A stretch of DNA of 11,240 nt from Desulfobacterales bacterium (GTDB lineage Bacteria > Desulfobacterota > DSM-4660 > Desulfatiglandales > Desulfatiglandaceae). The stretch is taken from NCBI GenBank assembly GCA_022013615.1, contig JAKLQB010000736.1, positions 1 through 11,240 on the forward strand. The letters are read 5' to 3'. Under the pieces are notes generated by a model. It had not been told where the DNA came from and did not search any database. It saw only the letters and a list, made by a program, of their open reading frames with translations. Positions 5,438 to 11,240 of the stretch are shown one piece after another. The translations under genes and the position numbers were made by a program. Numbering within the stretch: the first letter of the stretch is position 1; every line of letters starts with the position of its first letter.

Positions 5438-6910
5438 TTAAATCCATTTAACAAATTTCTTCAAATCACTAAAGAAATGAGCGGGGCTTTTTTTGTAAAG
5501 TGGAAGTCGATACTTCATTCTCAAAAAAATGCTTCGTGGAGACCGATTGTATTTATTAACCTTATGTTTCATATATTTTTCAAGAAAATCAAATTCATCA
5601 TATGACATTCCGGCTAAATGTCTCTTGTGGTTCTGAAAAAAATAGTTGTGAGGATGTACTCTAAAATAGTCTTGAATCTCCATATGATCAATTGCCGTAT
5701 TTTCTTCAACACCCAATCTAAATAGTTCCGTTCCGGGGAAAATTTCATAGACGCTAAAGCTTATATAATCTGGTCTTATACTATGTGCTAAGTTCAAGGT
5801 TTTTAGGATATCGTCTTTGGTCTCACCAGGGATTCCCATCATAAAATAGCAAGTTAAGTGCATACCAATGCCATCAAACATCTTCATTTTTGACATGATG
5901 ATTTTATTGTTGAGTTTTTTATTTATAATTCTATGAATCCTATCAGATCCCGATTCAATTCCAACTTTAATAGCTACGCAACCTGCTGATCTCATCTCAA
6001 TAAGCATATCTCTATCTAAGGTATTTACATTGGAATTGCATTCCCAATATACACCGATCTTATCTTGTTTAAGTTTTTTACAAAAATCATATACCCGTTG
6101 TTTATTGACTGTGAAAACATCATCCTTTATTGTGAAATATACTGTTCCATACTTTCTTTTTACTATTTTTATTTCTTCAATTATTCTTTCGGTACTTCTA
6201 CTTCTGACTTTGTTTTTCCATATAGTGGTTGCACAGTAGGCGCACGAAAAAGGGCAGCCCCTTGAGGACATGATCAGGCCCAAATCCTCAGATTCATAAT
6301 TTTCATAATTTATTAGTAACGACCTGTCTGGTATGCCAAAATCATCAAGGTCTTCAACAAATGGTCTTTGCCTATTTTGCTTCACACTACCATTTTCAGA
6401 ATAGAAAATTCCTTGAATTGAGTGAAGAGGGTTGCCATTTACTATTTCTAAAACAGTTTGCTCACCCTCAGCTATAACACCAATATCAAACGCTCTGATT
6501 TTCTTAATATCATCAGGAAGCAGGGTGACGTGAGGGCCCCCTGCAATAATTGTTGCATCGGGCCAAATCTCCTTACAAAACTGTGCAGTTCGTATTGCCG
6601 ATGCAATAAATGTCGTCCACACAGATATCCCTATAAAGTGCGGCGCAAAATCTAAAATTTCTCTTTTAAGTGACTCCCAGAACGGATCCGTGAAAGTTTT
6701 TAGCTTTTGCAGGTAATTTTCATATAATGATTCTTGATCAGCAAAATTTAGACTTCCATATTCTTTACAATGATCACTTTCAAAAACCCTAACATGATGC
6801 CCATTGTTTTCAAGATACGTTCCCATGCCAACAAGGGCATAAGGAAAATATCTTGCGTGTATGCCAAGGAATCTAAAAAATGGAGGCTGTATAAATAGCA
6901 CACGTTTCAT
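5438..6910 (-). CDS. B12-binding-type radical SAM protein (490 aa)
   Basis: Predicted class B-like radical SAM enzyme with a cobalamin-binding-type Rossmann domain followed by a 4Fe-4S radical SAM barrel. The N-terminal domain (about 1-155) has VLFIQPP, YALVGMGTYLENNGHHV, IIAGGPHV and AEGEQT. The cluster motif is CPFSCAYC, with Cys219, Cys223 and Cys226, in the context MSSRGCPFSCAYC. Later radical SAM features are KVGIESGSDR (315-324), MMGIPGETKDD (357-367) and the FPGTELF region (391-397). The family includes B12-dependent methyltransferases (C- or P-methylation) and enzymes of other chemistry; the substrate is unknown, and a sugar or glycan precursor is inferred from the neighbours. The ATG at 6910 has no strong Shine-Dalgarno and lies 10 bases after the remnant methyltransferase stop. 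The gene is visibly AT-richer than the related gene at 7275-8654, suggesting a different origin rather than local duplication. Confidence 0.88.
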   Translation of the reverse strand: MKRVLFIQPPFFRFLGIHARYFPYALVGMGTYLENNGHHVRVFESDHCKEYGSLNFADQESLYENYLQKLKTFTDPFWESLKREILDFAPHFIGISVWTTFIASAIRTAQFCKEIWPDATIIAGGPHVTLLPDDIKKIRAFDIGVIAEGEQTVLEIVNGNPLHSIQGIFYSENGSVKQNRQRPFVEDLDDFGIPDRSLLINYENYESEDLGLIMSSRGCPFSCAYCATTIWKNKVRSRSTERIIEEIKIVKRKYGTVYFTIKDDVFTVNKQRVYDFCKKLKQDKIGVYWECNSNVNTLDRDMLIEMRSAGCVAIKVGIESGSDRIHRIINKKLNNKIIMSKMKMFDGIGMHLTCYFMMGIPGETKDDILKTLNLAHSIRPDYISFSVYEIFPGTELFRLGVEENTAIDHMEIQDYFRVHPHNYFFQNHKRHLAGMSYDEFDFLEKYMKHKVNKYNRSPRSIFLRMKYRLPLYKKSPAHFFSDLKKFVKWI

Positions 6911-6920
6911 TAAGCAATAA

Positions 6921-7274
6921 CTACTTTTTCCGCGCTTCTATTGCTAAGCAGTCTCCACGACCAGCCATATTGCCAAGCCAAAAAAATGGAAAAAAAACAA
7001 AACGGAAAAAAATCATCAAAGAGCCCAGCAGAATCGCTGAATGCTGAGCGCCACATTGAATCCCCCTCTTGCTAAATAAGAATGCAATTACTGATTGAGC
7101 TGCCCATAAACTTGGCGTGGCATACTTTATTTTTATCATTTCAAATCCGGTGTCATTTAACAGGTGCTTCAGTATTACGGCGGAAAAGAATGTGATGTGA
7201 AAAGGAACATGCCAGTTGATCCAATAACGGCCAAAGACATCTCGTTGCCAACTTTCTATATTCGGGCATAACTC
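6921..7274 (-). pseudogene. C-terminal remnant of a class I SAM-dependent methyltransferase
   Basis: An uninterrupted frame of 117 codons begins immediately after the stop of the upstream radical SAM gene (TGA at 7277-7275), in the same frame, and ends at TAG 6923-6921. The translation (W..DVFGRYWINWHVPFH, HLLNDTGFEMIKIKY, then a hydrophobic segment and FFWLGNMAGRGDCLAIEARKK) matches the C-terminal third of Methyltransf_23-like enzymes, where FGRYW.WDVPRHL and a closing GRGDC...A are typical. The N-terminal SAM-binding half, including the glycine-rich motif, is missing, and no usual start codon with a ribosome site precedes the conserved part. The first ATG (7139) would give only 72 residues. 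A deletion that removed the 5' half and joined the rest to the radical SAM gene explains this best. No frameshift is seen in what is left, so the loss looks recent, or the fragment is tolerated. Confidence 0.75.
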
Positions 7275-8654
7275 TCATCGAAATTGTCTTGGAACCAATG
7301 ATCGAAAGATGGAAAGAAACGGGTATTTATAATAAAGATCTTTGAGATGATAAGCAATCCTTGAGTTGATGCCACCCTTTGCCCTGCCAATTCCCACTAT
7401 CAAGCGCGTACGAAGTGTCTCAAGCCGCTTCAGCGAATGCTCCTGTAGATTGTAGGGTACTTCATCGAATTTAAGCCAGTAATCTTCACTGATGAATCCA
7501 TTCTTGACCGCGTCTTCGTAAATCGCAGTTCCAGGTAGTAACCAGAGAATATTTGCCCCCAAAGACAGTGGCTTAATGCGACCTACCAATTCTATGGTTT
7601 CATCAATGGTCACTTTGTTCTCGCCCGGACTGCCTACCATCAGGTATGCTCGTGTGGCAATTCCCGCCTTATGAACAAGATCAAAGGCTTTTATGATGTC
7701 CTCAGATGTTTGCGGTTTATTGATATTCTTCAAAATTTTGTTACTACCACTTTCCACTCCAAAGTCAATGCTTACGCACCCGCTATCTTTCATTACCTCC
7801 AGCAGATCGCGGTTCAGCATTTTCACGTTGCTGCAACAAGACCATTTTAGGTTCCAGTCGTTGTTCCTGATCCCTTCGCAGATGGCTATAACTCGCTTTT
7901 TGTTAACCGGAAAATTGTCATCGTAAAAAAAGATTGACCGAATCCCAAATTTTTCAACGAGCCATTTAATCTCGGCCAAAACATTCTCTGGCGAACGTGA
8001 CCGCCACCTTCGGCCCCAAAATCTGACAGAGGCGCAGTACGCACAGTCAAAGACACACCCGCGGGAGGAAATAATAGCTGCTGTGGGTTGTGGCAGCCAC
8101 GTAAAACCATTATACATGGAAAAGCTGAAATTCTTAAAGCCGCTGTAATATGGGAAGGGAATTGAGCTTATGTCCTTTATGGGGGGACGACCGGAAGTGT
8201 AAAATGCGCTGCCGTCTTCGTTTCTCAAGACAACCCCGGCAATGCCCGTAAGATCTTTGCCTGTGCTTAAAGCCGTAAGAAGCTCGACGAACGTCCTCTC
8301 TCCCTCGCCGACCACTACCGCCAACGCGTGGGTCTTTTTAAAGATATGCTCAGGATATATAGTAGCGTGTGGTCCTCCTAGCACCAGAATGGCTTTCGGC
8401 ACAACCTCTTTCAGGGTGGCGCACAACTTCCAGACCATGCCACGGTCAATCGTCCAGCAGGTCACTCCGATTAAATCCGGTAAAAACTCTCGCGTTTCAG
8501 CAGTTATTTGCGAGATGGTCCTCAGCCCCCCGTCGATCAGCATGACCTCGTGACCCTCATTTTTTGCTATTGCGCCCAGGTAGGCAATTCCTGGTGGTGG
8601 AAAATCCGGTCTTTGACGGCGACTTGTCGGGTTGCTAATTAGCAGTATTTTCAT
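7275..8654 (-). CDS. B12-binding-type radical SAM protein (459 aa)
   Basis: Second predicted cobalamin-type radical SAM enzyme. The N-terminal Rossmann-like domain (1-125) shows ILLISNPTSRRQRPDFPPPG, VLGGPHATIYPEH (91-103) and VVGEGERTF. The radical SAM domain has the cluster motif CVFDCAYC (Cys200, Cys204, Cys207) in SSRGCVFDCAYC, then FFYDDNF (242-248), DFGVESGS (297-304), MVGSPGEN (339-346) and LLPGTAIYE (372-380). The CxxxCxxC ligates the 4Fe-4S cluster that cleaves SAM. The likely chemistry is methyl or other radical transfer, with a glycan-related substrate inferred from context. The ATG at 8654 overlaps the stop of the FkbM gene by ATGA, with AGGGA about nine bases upstream, so the pair is translationally coupled. 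The gene is clearly GC-richer than its neighbours. It is followed in frame, just past its stop, by a methyltransferase remnant, so its own C-terminus may have been affected by that deletion. Confidence 0.88.
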   Translation of the reverse strand: MKILLISNPTSRRQRPDFPPPGIAYLGAIAKNEGHEVMLIDGGLRTISQITAETREFLPDLIGVTCWTIDRGMVWKLCATLKEVVPKAILVLGGPHATIYPEHIFKKTHALAVVVGEGERTFVELLTALSTGKDLTGIAGVVLRNEDGSAFYTSGRPPIKDISSIPFPYYSGFKNFSFSMYNGFTWLPQPTAAIISSRGCVFDCAYCASVRFWGRRWRSRSPENVLAEIKWLVEKFGIRSIFFYDDNFPVNKKRVIAICEGIRNNDWNLKWSCCSNVKMLNRDLLEVMKDSGCVSIDFGVESGSNKILKNINKPQTSEDIIKAFDLVHKAGIATRAYLMVGSPGENKVTIDETIELVGRIKPLSLGANILWLLPGTAIYEDAVKNGFISEDYWLKFDEVPYNLQEHSLKRLETLRTRLIVGIGRAKGGINSRIAYHLKDLYYKYPFLSIFRSLVPRQFR

Positions 8655-9433
8655 ACAACTGATCCCTGAAGCCTTGTTTTCTGCATATTTGTATTCCCTC
8701 TCTTCACCTTTCTATACAAAACATCCATTTCGACTATCGCCAAATTATTACCTTCATTTACATCTACAGGAACCAATAATTCGAACCCGAGAGCCTTGAG
8801 GTATTCGTGCAATTCATCAAATAGCGGTTGGTTCTCATATAATTGTACAAATGATACCTCCAGAGCAATATAATCGATATATTTTAGTGTTTTTTCCGCC
8901 CCCTCCAAAGCGTTCTTCTCATAGCCCTGCACATCCAGCTTCAGTAAAACAGGTTCTCTGATGTGAAGTGATGGGAAATCATCCATACGGAAAATATCCA
9001 CTTCAATTATATTTGATCGTTTCGCATCACAATTAGGATGAATATTCTTTTCATGCATCGGTAATGCCGAACTGGCTAATGTTAACTCATTTTGATAAAA
9101 TGGGATTTTACCGTTTTCATTGCCAATCGCACAATTATTAAAGTGTATCTTTGGAAAGTTCTTTAAGTTATCCTTCAGAATTCTATAAACATCCGGAGCA
9201 GGTTCAAAACAGTAGATTTCTGCCATAGGAAATCTTTGTGCCGCGGCAAAAGCAAACTGACCCATATTTGCCCCAACATCAATAATTGTATGAAAAATGG
9301 ATTGATACGCTGCCACCACAGCATTTATACGAAACGAGGAAATTGAAAAATTCCCTCTTAATGTAAAAAGCCCTCTTAATGCTCCTGGATTGTTTATTAT
9401 CTGAAGTAATCTGGCAATTTTTCTATTTATCAT
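8651..9433 (-). CDS. FkbM-family SAM-dependent O-methyltransferase (260 aa)
   Basis: Predicted cytoplasmic methyltransferase that transfers a methyl group from SAM to a hydroxyl, in this setting most likely on a sugar of the surface polysaccharide. The SAM-binding motif I is TIIDVGANMGQFA (49-61), followed by YCFEPAPDVYRIL (74-86). The FkbM signature LLKLDVQGYEKNALEGA is at 163-179. ALEVSF (190-195) and LFDELHEYLKALGFEL (204-219) complete the fold. The length is typical. The ATG at 9433 has TAAGGA about seven bases upstream and overlaps the previous glycosyltransferase by 11 bases; the stop overlaps the next start by 4 bases. The three genes from 10565 to 7275 therefore form one tightly coupled translation unit. 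The exact acceptor is not determinable. Confidence 0.9.
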   Translation of the reverse strand: MINRKIARLLQIINNPGALRGLFTLRGNFSISSFRINAVVAAYQSIFHTIIDVGANMGQFAFAAAQRFPMAEIYCFEPAPDVYRILKDNLKNFPKIHFNNCAIGNENGKIPFYQNELTLASSALPMHEKNIHPNCDAKRSNIIEVDIFRMDDFPSLHIREPVLLKLDVQGYEKNALEGAEKTLKYIDYIALEVSFVQLYENQPLFDELHEYLKALGFELLVPVDVNEGNNLAIVEMDVLYRKVKRGNTNMQKTRLQGSVV

Positions 9434-10565
9434 ATTGCTTCCTTATTTGCCGATAAAACTGCTTATATGAAGCCTTAAGCTTTCCTGGCGAAAATAATTG
9501 AGCAGACCGCCTACTATTTTCCTTTTTGTTTTTCAGATCTGATGGGGACTTAAGTATGCCTGTAATTGAATCGATCAAGGATTCAATTGAATAATTACAT
9601 ACCCACCCACCCCCTTCTTCTATTATCTCTTTCCATATATACACATTATCGGATATCAACACAGGCAGACCGGCACTCAGGGCTTCAACGACGGCAATAC
9701 CAAAGTTTTCATTCATAGAAGGCAGAACAAAACAATCACTACCTGCAAATGCGTCTTGTTTATCTTGACCAGATAAAAATCCTGGCATAATAATCCTATC
9801 TTTTAATTCGTATTTCTGAATCCACGCACGCACCTTTTTTTCATAACCACCCAAATCTGATCCGGCAATTATTAACTTAATATTCGGATAATTTATGGAT
9901 ACTTTTTTTATGGCAGGGATAAGAAGATTAAGCCCTTTTTTATAATAAAGTAAGGATAAAAATAAAAACACAAAATCATTGTCACCTAACGAGAATTTTT
10001 CACGGAACCTCTCACGGTCTCCCAATCCTGAAATAGGACTTATCGGGTATGACAAGACATACGGTTCAGTTTTAGCACCATATCGTTCAAGCCTTTCAGC
10101 CTCAAGCCTTACCGTACAAACAATAGCGGCACTCTTATCGAGCATTGGTCGTATCAAAATAGGTCCCAGTATTTTTTTCATGTACTTTTTCTTTTGAATA
10201 TCAAAAGGATCAAGCCCATTGTGAGCCCATATTACAAAGGGTACCTTCAGCTTATATAAAATATGTGATGCTTCAACTGGAAGTACACTCCAAATCGTAT
10301 GAATCACGGCAAGATCGTAGTCAGGCGCATTTTTACCCAACCATTTATTCGCATCTTTTGATCTCGAAAATCTTTTTGGGAACGAGGGTTTTAAGATTAT
10401 TACCGTTGCCAATTCAAACAAGTTTGGATCAGGTTCATCGGCTTTTATGCTAAGGACAGTACTTTTTATGCCCATATTCTTCTCAAGCATCAAAATATTA
10501 ATCACCGCATAAACCGATCCTCCCATCTTTGCGTTAATATTCGGAATAATATGTAGTATTTTCAA
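9423..10565 (-). CDS. GT4-family glycosyltransferase (380 aa)
   Basis: GT-B glycosyltransferase, probably acting at the inner leaflet on the lipid-linked glycan. The N-terminal domain opens MKILHIIPNINAKMGGSVYAV (the GGS loop binds the acceptor side) and has VIHTIWS (87-93) and WAHNGLDPFD (113-122). The donor domain has FLFLSLLYYKKGLNLLIPA (200-218), IIAGSDLGGY (232-241) and MPGFLSGQDK (260-269), plus the GT4 E-x7-E pair Glu286/Glu294 in NENFGIAVVEALSAGLPVL. The start must be TTG at 10565, because no ATG or GTG precedes the conserved N-terminus in this frame before a stop at 10677-10679. No strong ribosome site is seen. It is the first intact gene of the leftward run and overlaps the FkbM gene by 11 bases. 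A 55-base inverted-repeat structure lies 67 bases upstream. Donor sugar unknown. Confidence 0.88.
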   Translation of the reverse strand: MKILHIIPNINAKMGGSVYAVINILMLEKNMGIKSTVLSIKADEPDPNLFELATVIILKPSFPKRFSRSKDANKWLGKNAPDYDLAVIHTIWSVLPVEASHILYKLKVPFVIWAHNGLDPFDIQKKKYMKKILGPILIRPMLDKSAAIVCTVRLEAERLERYGAKTEPYVLSYPISPISGLGDRERFREKFSLGDNDFVFLFLSLLYYKKGLNLLIPAIKKVSINYPNIKLIIAGSDLGGYEKKVRAWIQKYELKDRIIMPGFLSGQDKQDAFAGSDCFVLPSMNENFGIAVVEALSAGLPVLISDNVYIWKEIIEEGGGWVCNYSIESLIDSITGILKSPSDLKNKKENSRRSAQLFSPGKLKASYKQFYRQIRKQYDK

Positions 10566-10907
10566 TTTATTATAGCTATCTTTCGCTGGATCAAACGGTT
10601 TGGATGGACCATAGACCGCGCAATATATTTTCAGTAGTTCACAATTTGCTCGGTTTGGATTGGCAAATCGAAATTGTTAACTACTGATTTTGTTCCTTAG
10701 ATGGTGTTTGAAAACTCCCCCGGCAAAGCCTGCGGCGGCGCAGGGTTGTGAAAGTTATCGTATAGCTCGTTATTTCAAGCTGGAAAAAATATGAAATTAT
10801 GCTCGTAATCTCCTGGCTGCCGAACTTTCTTTTCAGAAAGAATTAAGATTCGTCTTGAAGGGGCGGCTATGTAGAGTGCAACGGAATAGCCGTCCGGTAG
10901 TGTCTTG
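10566..10907. other. Intergenic leader/promoter region of the polysaccharide run
   Basis: About 340 bases without a convincing gene. It holds the inverted repeat at 10632-10686 and a perfect GC hairpin at 10729-10744 (CCTGCG/CGCAGG with loop GCGG). It also holds a hairpin at 10825-10840 (CTTTCT/AGAAAG) and a 10-pair stem at 10861-10895 (GGGCGGCTAT/ATAGCCGTCC with one G-U pair, 15-base loop). No JUMPstart/ops GGCGGTAG was found in the leftward direction, and no clear sigma-70 or sigma-54 promoter could be assigned. The density of hairpins suggests processed or attenuated RNA, or leftover cassette/insertion boundaries. Confidence 0.45.
10632..10686. repeat. Long inverted repeat upstream of the polysaccharide run
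   Basis: CAGTAGTTCACAATTT (10632-10647) and AAATTGTTAACTACTG (10671-10686) are complementary at 15 of 16 positions (mismatch at 10640/10678) around a 23-base loop. The loop contains CGGTTTGGAT, repeated directly at 10596-10605 nearer the gene. The structure lies 67-121 bases before the TTG start at 10565, in its leader or promoter. It could be a regulator site, an RNA leader structure or a small mobile repeat. There is no U tract on either strand to make it a terminator. Confidence 0.7.
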
Positions 10908-11141
10908 TTAGGCGACTTTTTGGATATAGAAAGATCCTGGTTCTCTATCCGGCGTTAAAAATGGACAAACCTGTTTTAACTTTTCATGATAGTTATGGTG
11001 TAAATAATTAAGAGAACCAATGACCTTCCAAGCACTATTATGAGACAAAAATGCTTCTAATAGATACTGCTCATTCCAAAAAAATACATTTCTAATTAAC
11101 CATTCATCTAAGTAGTTTGTGTCCTTTCGGCAAGCCTGCAT
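10908..11141 (-). CDS. Possible small gene or gene fragment of unknown function (77 aa)
   Basis: Unrecognised. The translation is compositionally protein-like (many Trp, Tyr, His and Leu: DEWLIRNVFFWNEQYLLEAF, SAWKVIGSLNYLHHNYHEKLKQ, then CPFLTPDREPGSFYIQKVA) and has no signal peptide. The ATG at 11141 has no ribosome site, and the same frame continues upstream to about 11171 (PILYGFSDHV before the Met), so it may be the C-terminal end of a longer, broken gene. The stop lies in GCCTAAC, which equals the R'' core of integron attC sites. The frame is divergent from the gene starting at 11201. It could be a gene remnant next to a recent insertion, a cassette gene, or a chance frame. Confidence 0.35.
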   Translation of the reverse strand: MQACRKDTNYLDEWLIRNVFFWNEQYLLEAFLSHNSAWKVIGSLNYLHHNYHEKLKQVCPFLTPDREPGSFYIQKVA

Positions 11142-11200
11142 GACATGGTCTGAGAATCCATATAAAATGGGCTATCCAAAATTTTCAGGGAGGGTAGTCC

Positions 11201-11240
11201 ATGGCCAACCAAAAAGCAAATCAGCAGTTCACCCTCAAAA
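11201..11240 (+). CDS. 5' end of a gene truncated by the window edge
   Basis: ATG at 11201 starts an open frame MANQKANQQFTLK that runs off the window. CAGGGAGGGT at 11186-11195 is a good ribosome site, with its AGGGAGGG core about six bases from the ATG. The product is not recognisable from 13 residues. The gene is divergent from the broken-looking frame at 10908-11141 and abuts it, so a transposase gene of an inserted element is one possibility, but nothing in the visible residues proves it. Confidence 0.55.
   Translation, partial: MANQKANQQFTLK

Noticed and set aside
7275..7277. TGA read as selenocysteine, fusing the radical SAM protein to the methyltransferase fragment
   Set aside because: The downstream part is only the C-terminal third of a separate enzyme family, no convincing bacterial SECIS hairpin was seen just after the TGA, and the radical SAM protein has a normal family length without it.
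10861..10900. JUMPstart/ops-like GGGCGGCTATGTAG
   Set aside because: It lies on the strand opposite to the polysaccharide genes and lacks the GGCGGTAG core.

Overview
This window reads as chromosome from a Gram-negative bacterium, most likely a Desulfobacterota (deltaproteobacterial) or similar environmental lineage. That is an inference. It rests on a small secreted protein with a PEP-CTERM-like tail, a sigma-54 promoter in front of it, short 'CCGCAGAGA' and 'GGCACAAAA' intergenic repeats of a kind I associate with these genomes, and tandem B12-type radical SAM genes in a polysaccharide locus. No rRNA, tRNA or CRISPR array was seen.

Layout. (1) 179-630, minus strand: two tiny overlapping genes of unknown function. 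(2) 631-1375: gene-poor DNA holding hairpins, a consensus sigma-54 promoter (1136-1151) and a leader with a tandem repeat and a GC hairpin. (3) 1376-1762, plus: a short secreted protein with a PEP-CTERM-like anchor that lacks the PEP tripeptide. A terminator-like hairpin lies 220 bases downstream. (4) 2068-2574, plus: an uncharacterised conserved protein whose last residues and stop codon lie inside an intergenic repeat. (5) 2597-10565, minus: a leftward surface-polysaccharide gene run. In transcription order it is GT4 glycosyltransferase, FkbM methyltransferase, B12-type radical SAM protein, C-terminal remnant of a SAM methyltransferase, a second B12-type radical SAM protein, WcaI-like GT4 glycosyltransferase, and a WbaP/WcaJ-type polyprenyl-phosphate sugar-1-phosphate transferase. 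(6) 10566-11240: a long inverted repeat, several hairpins, a probable small gene or gene fragment on the minus strand, and the first 13 codons of a plus-strand gene cut by the window edge.

How the genes work together. The terminal WbaP-like enzyme would load the first sugar phosphate onto undecaprenyl phosphate at the inner membrane. The two GT4 enzymes would extend the lipid-linked oligosaccharide. The FkbM enzyme would O-methylate a sugar, and the two radical SAM proteins are candidates for an unusual C-methylation or other radical modification of the glycan or its precursor. Flippase, polymerase and sugar-nucleotide genes are not in the window, so the locus probably continues elsewhere. 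The run looks like a mosaic: the upstream radical SAM gene is clearly GC-richer than the second one, and a methyltransferase between them has lost its catalytic half. The PEP-CTERM-like protein may belong to the same envelope/EPS programme, since exosortase systems commonly go with EPS production, but no exosortase is present here.
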